64,000 nucleotides of DNA from the NCBI GenBank assembly GCA_017394705.1, contig JAFPXH010000005.1, positions 226,564 to 290,563 of the forward strand, given 5' to 3'. Positions 17,124 through 26,471 of the stretch are shown piece after piece (the first letter of the stretch is position 1; every line of letters starts with the position of its first letter). Below the pieces are notes generated by a model, which was not told where the DNA came from, did not search any database, and saw only the letters and a list, made by a program, of their open reading frames with translations. The translations under genes were made by a program, and so were the position numbers. This DNA comes from Paludibacteraceae bacterium. Lineage in GTDB: Bacteria; Bacteroidota; Bacteroidia; Bacteroidales; Paludibacteraceae.

Positions 17124-18899
17124 TTATGATTTACTAAAGGGTTGATATAGTTTGCCGGATCCCTCGTAGCCCGCGTTCTTGAAATACTCGACGAACGACA
17201 GACGCAGCGGGTGAACAAACGCTCCCAGACAAGCCATCAGCAGGTTGAGAACGTGCCCGAAAGTCACAATGAGTATAAAACCGATCCATGTACCCACATT
17301 CGGGTTCTCGCCAAGCACTTGTGTACCGAGCTGGTTGAAGGCTGCACCTAACATTCCGCCCGCCAAACCAAGGGCGTAAAGACGGATGTATGAAAGCACA
17401 TCGCCCAGCAGACCGGTGGCCATCTGGTACGTATCCCAGAGACCTGCTCCCACGTTAATCAACGGATTGCGGCCCGGTGTGTTGAACACGAAGATACCCA
17501 AGGCAGACACCGCGCCTATACCGATGAGTGTCCATTTGACAGTTTCGGTAGGCAGCGAGAACGTCATCGCCAGAATAGCCGTACAGATACCTCCCACAAT
17601 GAGCAACAACCATCCCCAAGTAGAAACGGTGTTTTTGAACCCATCGCGTTTGGTATAAGAGACGGCTTTGATAGTCATAGCGAGAATGATATGTACGACA
17701 CCTATAACGAGTGCCAGAACCATCATTACATCATATTCCCCAATCTTGCCATTAACACCTAAGTTATTGAACATCACTGCTTTTGCACTCTCCGGGAACC
17801 ATTCTGCGCGGTAGATATCCACACCGAAGAAAGTGCCCATGAGGTAGCCCACAACAGTAGATCCGACACCCAGCGCCATGATAATACCGCCCAGTCCATC
17901 GAACATCTCAATCTTCAGTTTGCCTTTATAGATGAGATATCCGATGAGGGTGAGCATGAGTCCGTACCCGCAGTCGCCAATACACAGGGCGAAGAAAAGC
18001 AGGAAACACGGGCCGAGAATGGGCGTCGGGTCAAACTCATTGTAGTTCGGCCAGCCGTACATACCTGTGAGGGGTTCGAAGAGTTTCACAAACCAGTTGT
18101 TGTGCAACTTGATTGGTGTAGCGTCTTCTTTAACCGGATCGGCCTCCTCGTAATACACTTCAGCGGCAGCAAGCATCGCGTTCAATTCCGCCTCTTTGTC
18201 AATCGGGCAGAACCCCTCGAAGAGGCAGAGTGCGCCTTCAGCGAGTTTGTCTGTAGAGAGCGTAACGCGCTGCCAATCAATGTTTTGCCGCGCCTCCTTG
18301 AGTTGCGCTTTGATGTTCTCTATATTCGCGAGTTGCCATGCTTCAATGCGGGCATTAGCGGCAGCAAGGAGTCCGTTGAGTTGTTCTGCCTCTTGGAGCC
18401 ACTGCGCTTCGGATTTCTCGGGTGCAGGGAGTTCGGAGACCGGTAATTCGGAGTAATCGGAGTTATCCGAGTGATCCGAGACTGCAACGAAATAAGTCTT
18501 GCCTTCTTTCTCGGCGAGAGCTATCCCCCACCCGTCCCGGAACGCTTTGGACGAACAACTGAAGAAGCGAAGCGTGTACCCGGCTTTTGAGAGTTCTTTA
18601 ATGCGCTCCGCATCGAACTCACCCCATACTGCGGCTTCTTTGGCAGCCTCTTGAGCAGCCGCAATACGCTCCTGAATATTTGCCCGTTCAGCAATCAGTT
18701 GGTCCGGCGCCCCTTGTTTGAGCAGACGACGCAGTTCATCTTCGTGCTGAAGGGCTTTTTGAAGGTTCTCATCATCTTCGATGAGACCAGCCGCTTTTTG
18801 CGTGATATGCACTACGCCCAGTTCACGTAATTGCTCCAAGAAAGGCTCATAGTCGCGATGGAACACCAAGAAGGTGTATTTTTTCATTTGCGTAATCAT
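17124..18899 (-). CDS. ntpI: V-type ATP synthase subunit I (a subunit, stator)
   Basis: This 591-residue membrane stator carries the ion half-channels. The N-terminal half (about 1-280) is soluble and helical, with coiled stretches such as LQKALQHEDELRRLLKQG. The C-terminal half holds about seven membrane segments, starting near FLLFFALCIGDCGYGLMLTLIGYL. The segment LSYIRLYALGLAGGML includes the conserved Arg of the ion channel. The ATG overlaps the stop of subunit D by 4 bp (ATGA), so translation is coupled. Confidence 0.95.
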   Translation of the reverse strand: MITQMKKYTFLVFHRDYEPFLEQLRELGVVHITQKAAGLIEDDENLQKALQHEDELRRLLKQGAPDQLIAERANIQERIAAAQEAAKEAAVWGEFDAERIKELSKAGYTLRFFSCSSKAFRDGWGIALAEKEGKTYFVAVSDHSDNSDYSELPVSELPAPEKSEAQWLQEAEQLNGLLAAANARIEAWQLANIENIKAQLKEARQNIDWQRVTLSTDKLAEGALCLFEGFCPIDKEAELNAMLAAAEVYYEEADPVKEDATPIKLHNNWFVKLFEPLTGMYGWPNYNEFDPTPILGPCFLLFFALCIGDCGYGLMLTLIGYLIYKGKLKIEMFDGLGGIIMALGVGSTVVGYLMGTFFGVDIYRAEWFPESAKAVMFNNLGVNGKIGEYDVMMVLALVIGVVHIILAMTIKAVSYTKRDGFKNTVSTWGWLLLIVGGICTAILAMTFSLPTETVKWTLIGIGAVSALGIFVFNTPGRNPLINVGAGLWDTYQMATGLLGDVLSYIRLYALGLAGGMLGAAFNQLGTQVLGENPNVGTWIGFILIVTFGHVLNLLMACLGAFVHPLRLSFVEYFKNAGYEGSGKLYQPFSKS

Positions 18900-19495
18900 G
18901 CCTGCGCTCCTTTCTCTTTTTTAGCTTTCACAATCTTCTGGCTGGACTTATTGAGGTTCTCCTCGTCTTCCATAAATCGTTTGATTTTCCGGATGGCATC
19001 TTGATAGCCCGGAATCTGCACTTTCTCGAAGAGGTTCACTTTCTGCGTTGTTTTCTTACGCGCATACTCAAGCAGTTCCACTTTACGCTGCACGAACTCC
19101 TGTCGAATCCCCACATCCGCAATGGCCTTGAGTTGCTCAAAGCCATCAGCAAACCATTTCGGGCTGGAAAACAACGAGAACTCTTTGGTCGAATAGACAA
19201 CCTCATCCAGCACAGGTATGCGTACGCCGGCAATCTTTTTTACCGACATGCGCACATCGTCCACGTGAATGAGCGAGGTATCAAACTCCCCCCAAAGTGC
19301 AATCATCTTGTCGTAGTCCTTAATGCGGCGCTCGACTTCTTTATCCAAGTCCTCGAGCTCCTTCTTTGCCTTTTTCACTTCCAGCCGCAAAGCAGTCTCT
19401 TTGCTTTGCAAAGTAGGCAAAGTTCGTTGCCGCATCTTCAGGTCTTTTTCCAGACTCTGCAACGATGTTTTATTAAATTGATAAGTTATAGCCAT
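18896..19495 (-). CDS. ntpD: V-type ATP synthase subunit D (central stalk)
   Basis: This 199-residue central-stalk rotor subunit transmits rotation between the A3B3 head and the K ring. It is predicted to be a long antiparallel coiled coil. Examples are the N-terminal stretch TALRLEVKKAKKELEDLDKEVERRIKDYD and a second helix near the C-terminus (FEKVQIPGYQDAIRKIKRFM). The VPVLDEV-type segment in the middle is typical of bacterial D subunits. It lies 42 bp after subunit B in a spacer of ATTTTCTCATTT-like repeats. No gene for subunit F is seen in the operon. Confidence 0.92.
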   Translation of the reverse strand: MAITYQFNKTSLQSLEKDLKMRQRTLPTLQSKETALRLEVKKAKKELEDLDKEVERRIKDYDKMIALWGEFDTSLIHVDDVRMSVKKIAGVRIPVLDEVVYSTKEFSLFSSPKWFADGFEQLKAIADVGIRQEFVQRKVELLEYARKKTTQKVNLFEKVQIPGYQDAIRKIKRFMEDEENLNKSSQKIVKAKKEKGAQA

Positions 19496-19537
19496 GGCTA
19501 TTTTCTTATTTTTTCATTTTCTCATTTTTATATTTTC

Positions 19538-20866
19538 TCATTTAGCCGGCCAATATTTCTCCACGAGAGCGGCTTTGATGTTGACCTCTTCAGGTTTGAA
19601 ATATTTGCCAAACAACGACCATGCGATGTCGAGCATCTGAACGGTGTTGATGTTCACGTCAATAGCCAAAATCTCTCTCGAGTAATCGCGCGCGAAGTTC
19701 AGACACCGCTCATCATAATCAGTAAGGTCGAAACCATTCTCTTTCTTCGTTTTAGCATTAGCCGCGTCGGCATACAGACGAACGGCGGCGTTCATAACCT
19801 GCGGATGATCTTCGCGGGTCTTTTTACCTGCAACCAATTGTTTCAGACGTGAAAGTGAGCGGAACGGATCAACGATGACTTTTCCGATTTCAGAGTCACG
19901 GCGGAGATACAACTGACCTTCTGTGATGTAACCGGTGTTATCCGGAATAGCGTGCGTGATATCACCACCAGACAGGGTTGTTACGGCGATGATGGTAATC
20001 GAACCTCCACCAATTTCCTCCGGGAACTGAACCGCCTTCTCATATATCTTGGCGAGATCGGAATAGAGCGAGCCCGGCATAGAGTCTTTGGACGGGATTT
20101 GGTCCATACGGTTGGACACGATGGCCAGTGCATCGGCGTAAAGCGTCATATCGGTGAGAAGCACGAGCACTTTCTCGTGTTTCTCAACAGCGAAATACTC
20201 TGCGGCGGTAAGCGCCATATCCGGAATCAGCAGTCGTTCAACCGGCGGGTTCTCTGTCGTATTAACGAACGAGACGATATGGTCGAGCATGCCGGCGTTG
20301 GAGAAGACATTCTTGAAATAGAGGTAGTCATCGTTGGTCAGACCCATACCGCCGAGGATGATTTTATCTGCCTCTGCGCGGAGTGCTACGTTTGCCATCA
20401 CCTGATTGTACGGTTGGTCCGGGTCGGCAAAGAACGGAATCTTCTGTCCAGAGACGAGGGTGTTGTTCAAGTCAATACCTGCAATACCCGTAGCAATCAG
20501 CTCTGACGGTTGTTTACGACGCACCGGGTTAACGGATGGTCCACCGATCTCCACCTCTTTACCCTCAATAGCCGGTCCGCCATCAATAGGATCGCCGTAA
20601 GCGTTAAAGAAACGACCGGCCAGTTGGTCACTCACTTTGAGACTCGGCGCTTTACCGAGGAATACTACCTCTGCATTAGTCGGGATTCCTTCGGTACCTT
20701 GGAACACCTGCAGCGTTACCTCATCGCCGATGATTTTTACTACCTGCGCCAGTTTGCCGTTCACCGTAGCGAGTTCGTCATTACCTACTCCTTCGGCCTT
20801 GAGCGAACAGGTCGCTTTGGTGATTGCAGTAATCTGAGTGTAGATTTTTTGAAATGCTTTTGCCAT
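19538..20866 (-). CDS. ntpB: V-type ATP synthase subunit B
   Basis: This is the non-catalytic nucleotide-site subunit of the A3B3 head; its 442 residues are of usual length. It lacks a Walker A motif, as expected, having IAGIDLNNTLVSGQKIPFFAD in its place. The segment LSGGDITHAIPDNTGYITEGQLYL (about 290-315) is the subunit B signature, and FRSLSRLKQLVAGKKTREDH follows. It is separated from the M6 peptidase gene by a 154-bp spacer that can form a compact pseudoknotted RNA, so its translation may be separately controlled. Confidence 0.96.
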   Translation of the reverse strand: MAKAFQKIYTQITAITKATCSLKAEGVGNDELATVNGKLAQVVKIIGDEVTLQVFQGTEGIPTNAEVVFLGKAPSLKVSDQLAGRFFNAYGDPIDGGPAIEGKEVEIGGPSVNPVRRKQPSELIATGIAGIDLNNTLVSGQKIPFFADPDQPYNQVMANVALRAEADKIILGGMGLTNDDYLYFKNVFSNAGMLDHIVSFVNTTENPPVERLLIPDMALTAAEYFAVEKHEKVLVLLTDMTLYADALAIVSNRMDQIPSKDSMPGSLYSDLAKIYEKAVQFPEEIGGGSITIIAVTTLSGGDITHAIPDNTGYITEGQLYLRRDSEIGKVIVDPFRSLSRLKQLVAGKKTREDHPQVMNAAVRLYADAANAKTKKENGFDLTDYDERCLNFARDYSREILAIDVNINTVQMLDIAWSLFGKYFKPEEVNIKAALVEKYWPAK

Positions 20867-20879
20867 TCGCGCTGGCTAT

Positions 20880-21000
20880 CCTCGTACATGTGCTAAAACA
20901 AAGTTTTAGTAGTAAGTACTCGGATGCCCTCGCTCTTCGGTCCGTGCGCACTCCGTTAGCACACGTCCCGAGGGAGGACCCTCTAAGCCAGATGAGAGGT
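20880..21000 (-). promoter_or_regulatory. Candidate structured RNA leader with a pseudoknot, upstream of V-ATPase subunit B
   Basis: Minus strand, in order: hairpin CCTCT (20999-20995)/AGAGG (20984-20980); stem GGTCC (20980-20976)/GGACC (20943-20939); inside it a hairpin GTGTGC (20964-20959)/GCGCAC (20949-20944) stacked directly on GGACC. The loop segment CCCTCG (20974-20969) can pair with CGAGGG (20932-20927) outside the stem, giving an H-type pseudoknot. A last hairpin CTAAAAC-TTT-GTTTTAG follows about 30 nt before the ATG. I do not recognise a known riboswitch class. Structure is by hand only. Confidence 0.45.
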
Positions 21001-21020
21001 TTTAAGTATCATTGTTACAT

Positions 21021-23312
21021 TTATTTGATTTTTGTGCCAAGGACGTTATACATGTGTCCGCCGAAGAGGATGTAGAGTTGGTTCTCATGCAAGATCTTAC
21101 GGCCAGAAGACTTGAATGTTTCTGCCGTGATCTCTTTGATGCCTTCGGGATTATTCCACAAGTCGAAATAGATCTCTATCTGCTTGAGATACATGGCTTT
21201 CATGGTGTTCTCCAGACGAATCTCCACGGTGCCGGAAGTAGGTTCGGCCAATTCGAATTCATACGTCTCCAGATGCTCGTCCAAAGACTCCGACTCGCCC
21301 ACTTGATTGCCTGCGACAAACACACTCAGTACGCCATCTCCGTTGGCAGCTGCGGTGACACGCACCATGGCTACACCGCAACCTGTCGTCTCTTCGGTCA
21401 CTAACTTCACCCAGCCTGCAGGGTACGTTCCGGAGCCAAAGACGGCACCTTTCGTCTTATCATAAGAAGTGGTGTTATCATTGGCAATACTTACGTTCCA
21501 GACATATCCGCTCAACTCAGCATGCGTGTCCACACGGCAAGCGCCGGTGAACGTGTGACTATAGGTGTCACATCCGCTCTCTGACTGCTCACGCACGTTC
21601 GTGATAGTAAGGTATATATCGCTTGTGATAGCCGTCGCGGGCACAGAGATAAGGAGCGAGTCGCCGGCAAAAGATGCTACGTTAAGCAATTTACCGCCGC
21701 ACTCTACACGTACTGCGCATGTTTCGGATGAGAGCGGTGCGTAGCCTTCTTTGGCTTTGAAGGAAACCGCGATATCTGTTACCGCATTTGTTTTGACATA
21801 AGCGCCATTAAAGCCGATGTACTCACCGATTTCTACACCGGTATAGTCATAATGCAACCAATACCTCGTATTGTCTTTCATGAGGGCGAAGACCGAGCAG
21901 TCACTCATCGGATAGAAAATCTGTCCGGGTTGGCCGGCGTCTGCCACATTGCTGTTTTTGCGTGTGGACCAACCAAGGAAAGTATAGCCGGTATTGGCGA
22001 TTACTGTAGGCAGGGTGACTCCGGCACCTTTTGTCTTTTCAGTAACAGATGCCGTCGCACAAGTTCCTTTGTCACTGCTGACGGAGAAATTAACGGTACA
22101 TTTATCCACACCGTCTTGGAAATCCAAATAGATCACTCCGCCCTGCTCCTTAACATTGTTGAACCATTGTTTGTTACTGAACATCTTATATTCTGATGCT
22201 CCGGAAGGAAACAGATCGCCTTGCTTGCCAAAATAACCGTTGGTGAGGTTGTCGGCCTTGTATTGCGGCGCTTTGCCATCTGCCTCAACGAGATCCACGC
22301 ACATATGACGCTCTACGCTATTCACCTCGTCCGACTCCCATTTATTCTTCACATAATCGATCTTGGTGAGCATCAATCCGTGACCCGGGATGTACTGATC
22401 CCATCCGCTCTGTTGACGGTTCTCCAAGATATAGAACTCGCGAGGGTCCGGACTCAGACCGTTGAGGTTCGATTGACCTGTTGCGGTGATAATAGCGCAG
22501 TCTCCAGATTCGTTAAGATCACGCAAACGCACATTCATCGGTCCATCCAACAGAATGGGTTCTATCCATCCGAGATACCAACGTTCATATGCACTCATCG
22601 CGGAAGGGGTATTAGCCCCGTCATTGAAACAACCATGGTCCATTACGTCCCAGTCACCAAGGGTCTTGACAAGCAAGCCTGCCGTAGAACTGAAATTCGG
22701 CAATCCGAGGATATGTGCAAACTCATGAATAAAGGTTCCTATTCCGTCTCGTTTAGAGGGCGTACGCAGTTCCGGAACTGCACAGCACGAAGCTACAGTC
22801 TTTCCGTCCAATTGCACAAGATAGTCCAATTCCAATGTGGTCTCCAGATCATCCGTAAACTCCCATACTGCGTCCGGAAGATAGTCTTGTTTCTCGCCTT
22901 CTCCGGCATAGATCACAGCCAGGGCGTCAATACGGCCATCACCATCTTGATCATAAAGTGTGAAATCCGCGAGATCTTCAACTGAATTACATGCGTCAGC
23001 AATCATCACTGCATCGCCGATATCGTCTCCTTCCTCGTCATTAGCTCCATAACTACGGCGATCCCCAGGCAAAGTAACCGGGCCGATAATATCAAACGAC
23101 GGAGTGTATTGACCAAACGAATTGTCCGCGAAATACTTCTCCAAAGACGCTTTATAGACTGAAAAGTCCGTATTTTTGAACTGCACGTCCGTATAATTGG
23201 CCAAAATCACCGGCACTCGTTTGGGTTGAAGGTGACGCACTCCTCCGTTTGAAGAAGCGCTAACTGTCAATACTACAGATAATAATGTTATAATGAATAG
23301 TGTTTTTTTCAT
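21021..23312 (-). CDS. Secreted M6-family metallopeptidase inside the V-ATPase operon
   Basis: A 763-residue protein with a signal peptide (MKKTLFIITLLSVVLTVSAS). The zinc site HEFAH is in GTFIHEFAHILGLPNF (about 192-205), and the surrounding sequence (YDQDGDGRIDALAVIYAGEG, GDWDVMDHGCFN) fits M6 peptidases (immune inhibitor A-like). A segment near residues 405-475 (TVNFSVSSDKGTC to GYTFLGWSTRKNS) resembles an InlB-type repeat. The C-terminus ends in a tail, KILHENQLYILFGGHMYNVL, shared with other secreted proteins here. Its ATG overlaps the stop of V-ATPase subunit A by 4 bp, so it is translationally coupled to a cytosolic ATPase gene, which is unusual. Confidence 0.88.
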   Translation of the reverse strand: MKKTLFIITLLSVVLTVSASSNGGVRHLQPKRVPVILANYTDVQFKNTDFSVYKASLEKYFADNSFGQYTPSFDIIGPVTLPGDRRSYGANDEEGDDIGDAVMIADACNSVEDLADFTLYDQDGDGRIDALAVIYAGEGEKQDYLPDAVWEFTDDLETTLELDYLVQLDGKTVASCCAVPELRTPSKRDGIGTFIHEFAHILGLPNFSSTAGLLVKTLGDWDVMDHGCFNDGANTPSAMSAYERWYLGWIEPILLDGPMNVRLRDLNESGDCAIITATGQSNLNGLSPDPREFYILENRQQSGWDQYIPGHGLMLTKIDYVKNKWESDEVNSVERHMCVDLVEADGKAPQYKADNLTNGYFGKQGDLFPSGASEYKMFSNKQWFNNVKEQGGVIYLDFQDGVDKCTVNFSVSSDKGTCATASVTEKTKGAGVTLPTVIANTGYTFLGWSTRKNSNVADAGQPGQIFYPMSDCSVFALMKDNTRYWLHYDYTGVEIGEYIGFNGAYVKTNAVTDIAVSFKAKEGYAPLSSETCAVRVECGGKLLNVASFAGDSLLISVPATAITSDIYLTITNVREQSESGCDTYSHTFTGACRVDTHAELSGYVWNVSIANDNTTSYDKTKGAVFGSGTYPAGWVKLVTEETTGCGVAMVRVTAAANGDGVLSVFVAGNQVGESESLDEHLETYEFELAEPTSGTVEIRLENTMKAMYLKQIEIYFDLWNNPEGIKEITAETFKSSGRKILHENQLYILFGGHMYNVLGTKIK

Positions 23313-25066
23313 GCGGCTATCTGCTTCTCTGCAAGAAGTTCATCCAGTTTTTTGCGGTAATCTTCGAACTCTGCGGAGTGGAACTCACAATAGTTCATCT
23401 GCTTGCAGAGGTTGATGACGCGTTTGAAGTAATCGATGACATCAAGGAAGTTATCGAAATCGTAGTCGTGTTTGCAGATGTCCATGACGAGGTGAAGCAT
23501 GTACTGCTGGCGCTCGAGCGGACAAACAGCGTCAATCTTATCGAAGGCATCCTGCTGGAGAATGACGAAGTCGATGACCTCGGATTTCCAGAACGCCTCG
23601 TGGTAGTCCACAGGCACACCGTCGTCACCAAGGATGTTGATCTGCTCCTGAATCTCTTTACCGCGCTGGAGGTACGTCTTCATGTCGTTCACCATCGGCA
23701 ACCAGTCTTTATCAATCAATTGACTGATATATTCCTCAAACTCAGGGTATTCCACATATTTGGAGTATGAGTCAATGGGGTTCACAGCCGGATAGCGTTT
23801 GCGGTCCGCGCGTGCCTGTTCCAAAGCGTAGAAACAACGTGCCACTTTCTTCGTTCCTTCGGTAACCGGCTCTTTAAGGTTACCACCGGCAGGCGAAACG
23901 GTACCGAGGAAAGTAACGGAACCTGTAGCTCCATTATTAAGGTACACGTAACCTGCGCGTGCATAAAAGGCGCCAATGATGGCTGAAAGGTCCATCGGGA
24001 AGGCATCTTGTCCAGGAAGCTCCTCCAGACGGTTAGACATCTCACGGAGAGCCTGTGCCCAACGGGAAGTGGAGTCCGCCATGAGGAGGACGCGCAGACC
24101 CATCGAACGATAGTACTCAGCGATGGTCATAGATGTATAAACAGATGCCTCACGGGATGCCACAGGCATATTAGATGTGTTCGCGATGATGATCGTACGC
24201 TCCATGAGCTTGCGGCCTGTGTGCGGGTCGTCGAGTTCAGGGAACTCCGTGAAGGTCTCTACGACCTCGTTCGCACGCTCACCGCATGCTGCTATAATCA
24301 CAATATCTGCCTCTGCTTGTTTGGATATAGCATGTTGAAGCACGGTCTTACCGGTACCGAACGGTCCCGGAATAAAGCCTGTACCACCCTCGCAGAGCGG
24401 ATTAGCGGTGTCAATAGTGCGCACACCCGTTTCGAGCAGTTTGAAGGGACGCGGTTTCTCGCGATACGCCAGAATAGCTTTCTTCACCGGCCATTTCTGA
24501 ACCATGGTCACCTCATGTTCATTTCCTTCTGCGTCCGTCAAAACGGCAATCACCTCGTTAATGGTGTACTCGCCTGCCCCTTTGATGGATTTTACAGTAT
24601 AGGCGCCTTCGAATGCGAAGGGCACCATAATCTTATGCGACTGATGGTTCTCATCCACTTCGCCAAGCCAAGAAGCCGCTTCTACTTTGTCGCCCACTTT
24701 GGCGATAGGTGTAAACGCCCATTTCTTTTCTTGGTCGAGCGGGAAGTTGTACTCACCACGTTTGAGGAACACGCCTGTCAGTTTGTCCAAATCGTTCTGA
24801 AGGCCGTCGTAGTTACGGCTCAACAGACCGGGACCGAGCGTTACCTCAAGCATGTGACCGGTGAACTCAACCTTATTGCCCACTTTCAGGCCACGGGTGG
24901 ATTCAAACACCTGCGCATATACGTTGGCACCGATGACCTTGATGACTTCAGCCATTAACTTGGTGTCTCCTACGTAGATGTAGCAAATTTCGTTTTGCGC
25001 AACCGGGCCGTCCACTGCGACGGTCACCAGGTTGGCAATAATTCCTTTAACTTTTCCAGTTGTCAT
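23309..25066 (-). CDS. ntpA: V-type ATP synthase subunit A (catalytic)
   Basis: This is the catalytic subunit that hydrolyses or makes ATP; its 585 residues are of usual length. It has an N-terminal beta-barrel, the non-homologous region (about 115-190, with FTPIAKVGDKVEAASWLGEV), Walker A GPFGTGKTVLQHAISKQ (about 232-245), the Glu and Arg fingers around IIAACGERANEVVETFTEFPEL, and SRWAQALREMSNRLEELPGQD. It follows the DUF2764 gene by 3 bp and overlaps the M6 peptidase gene by 4 bp. Confidence 0.97.
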   Translation of the reverse strand: MTTGKVKGIIANLVTVAVDGPVAQNEICYIYVGDTKLMAEVIKVIGANVYAQVFESTRGLKVGNKVEFTGHMLEVTLGPGLLSRNYDGLQNDLDKLTGVFLKRGEYNFPLDQEKKWAFTPIAKVGDKVEAASWLGEVDENHQSHKIMVPFAFEGAYTVKSIKGAGEYTINEVIAVLTDAEGNEHEVTMVQKWPVKKAILAYREKPRPFKLLETGVRTIDTANPLCEGGTGFIPGPFGTGKTVLQHAISKQAEADIVIIAACGERANEVVETFTEFPELDDPHTGRKLMERTIIIANTSNMPVASREASVYTSMTIAEYYRSMGLRVLLMADSTSRWAQALREMSNRLEELPGQDAFPMDLSAIIGAFYARAGYVYLNNGATGSVTFLGTVSPAGGNLKEPVTEGTKKVARCFYALEQARADRKRYPAVNPIDSYSKYVEYPEFEEYISQLIDKDWLPMVNDMKTYLQRGKEIQEQINILGDDGVPVDYHEAFWKSEVIDFVILQQDAFDKIDAVCPLERQQYMLHLVMDICKHDYDFDNFLDVIDYFKRVINLCKQMNYCEFHSAEFEDYRKKLDELLAEKQIAA

Positions 25067-25069
25067 ATC

Positions 25070-25681
25070 TTAGTCTATTTTTATATCTTTTTTAAATTCC
25101 GCCACCAGTTCGCGGAAGATTTTTTCACCCTCTTCTATGGTTAAGATGGACCAGCGATGAAGCATAAGGGCTTCCAAATAATACGCAAAGACCATTTCCG
25201 GTGAAAAGAAATCAAACTCCGTGCGCGACCGCAGCCACTCAAAGCGGATGGCGTCTTGGGCTTTCTCACGTTGCATTAGGTCTTCTATTCCTGCCAGCGA
25301 GAGCATCTCTGTCCAGTCTCCGGTTAGTTCATTCAGCCCGAAATCTTTTTGAGAGGTATGGGTGCGCAGTTGTTCTGCCACTTCGCCATCACCGATAATC
25401 TGCGTTTTCGGGTCAAAACCATGCTTGCGACATATCTGCGCCACGAGCACATTATTCATGTCTCTATTGAACGCAAACCAGGCCCGCACGAACTTATTGC
25501 CCGCTTGCAGACCTTGCTCCACCGTCGCTTCATCCATCGGAGCGCGAAGCAAATCCAGCAGTTTTTTATCCGATGCAGACAATTGTTCATCCAGCAGTTC
25601 TTCCAATTTCTCTAACGAAATCGGAGTGTCAGAACCGGCTTTCAGTTCGGGTAAGCCTGCTAATAGATATTCGTACGTCAT
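25070..25681 (-). CDS. DUF2764 protein, V-ATPase operon member (possible C/d-like subunit)
   Basis: This 203-residue, mostly helical protein belongs to the DUF2764 family, which occurs in Bacteroidetes V-ATPase operons between subunits E and A. That is the position of subunit C in other bacteria. It has no signal peptide and no membrane segment. Notable segments are MTYEYLLAGLPELKAG at the N-terminus and FAYYLEALMLHRWSILTIEEGEKIFREL near the C-terminus. The subunit C role is inferred from position and helical character, not from direct similarity. Confidence 0.82.
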   Translation of the reverse strand: MTYEYLLAGLPELKAGSDTPISLEKLEELLDEQLSASDKKLLDLLRAPMDEATVEQGLQAGNKFVRAWFAFNRDMNNVLVAQICRKHGFDPKTQIIGDGEVAEQLRTHTSQKDFGLNELTGDWTEMLSLAGIEDLMQREKAQDAIRFEWLRSRTEFDFFSPEMVFAYYLEALMLHRWSILTIEEGEKIFRELVAEFKKDIKID

Positions 25682-25715
25682 AGAATGTACAGTTTGACAA
25701 TGTACAAAGTACTAT

Positions 25716-26300
25716 TTAGAACAACTCTTCTACCAACTGCGGGCGAAGCATTTCTTTAAAGTATGCGATGAACTCAGCATCACCGAAGGCCAGTTTGTAA
25801 CCACCTTTGGCCGGCTGGATGGTGAAGTCCGTCTTGATACCTTTTACTTCGGCTATTTTCACGCCTTTATCCAGCAGGCCCTTGGCATTGGCGGCAAAGT
25901 ATTTCTTCAGTTCCTCTGCATCTTTGGTTTCTATCACCACTTCGCCTTCTTTGCACATCTGCTCTGCCAGTTTGGCGATGAGACCTTGCATAAACTTCGC
26001 GTCAGCAGAAGCTGCCTTCACGCTATCCGAAGCAATCTTATCCGACAACAAGTTCGCGATCTCCGTTTTTACGGCGTTCACGCTCTGCTCGGCATATAAC
26101 TTCAGTTCCGCACGTGTTTTCTTATCCAAGTCTGCAGATTTATGTTCTGCGTCAGCAAGGATGGAAGCGGCTTTCTTCTCTGCCGCGGCAATAATCTCAG
26201 CTGCTTTGGCGTTCGCATTTTCTACAATTTGCTTTGCTTCAGCATTGCCTTTCTCTACGCCTTCCGCGTAGATTTTGTCAGTTAATTCAGAAAGATTCAT
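25716..26300 (-). CDS. ntpE: V-type ATP synthase subunit E (peripheral stalk)
   Basis: A 194-residue peripheral stalk subunit. The N-terminal 100 residues form a long Ala/Lys/Glu-rich helix (AKQIVENANAKAAEIIAAAE and on), and the C-terminal part is the globular domain that holds the A3B3 head. It is the first gene of the V-ATPase operon, about 105 bp downstream of a clear promoter (26406-26436). No separate subunit G (H) gene is visible. Confidence 0.9.
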   Translation of the reverse strand: MNLSELTDKIYAEGVEKGNAEAKQIVENANAKAAEIIAAAEKKAASILADAEHKSADLDKKTRAELKLYAEQSVNAVKTEIANLLSDKIASDSVKAASADAKFMQGLIAKLAEQMCKEGEVVIETKDAEELKKYFAANAKGLLDKGVKIAEVKGIKTDFTIQPAKGGYKLAFGDAEFIAYFKEMLRPQLVEELF

Positions 26301-26405
26301 TGTTATATAGATGTTTTTTGTTATCGTACCTTTATTCTACTTTTACCCTACTTTTATCGAGAGTGCTACCCCTCCGAGGGGTACCACTTACCCACAAATT
26401 CGCCG

Positions 26406-26436
26406 CAAAGGTACATAAAAAAAATGACATATGCAA
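26406..26436 (-). promoter_or_regulatory. V-ATPase operon promoter
   Basis: On the minus strand, TTG (26436-26434), 20 bp, TACCTTTG (26413-26406). The spacer begins CATATGTCATTTTTT, related to the rubredoxin and Bro-N promoters. Confidence 0.8.
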
Positions 26437-26471
26437 ATGCATATGCCACTTTTCTATAAAAATGTTTCAAT

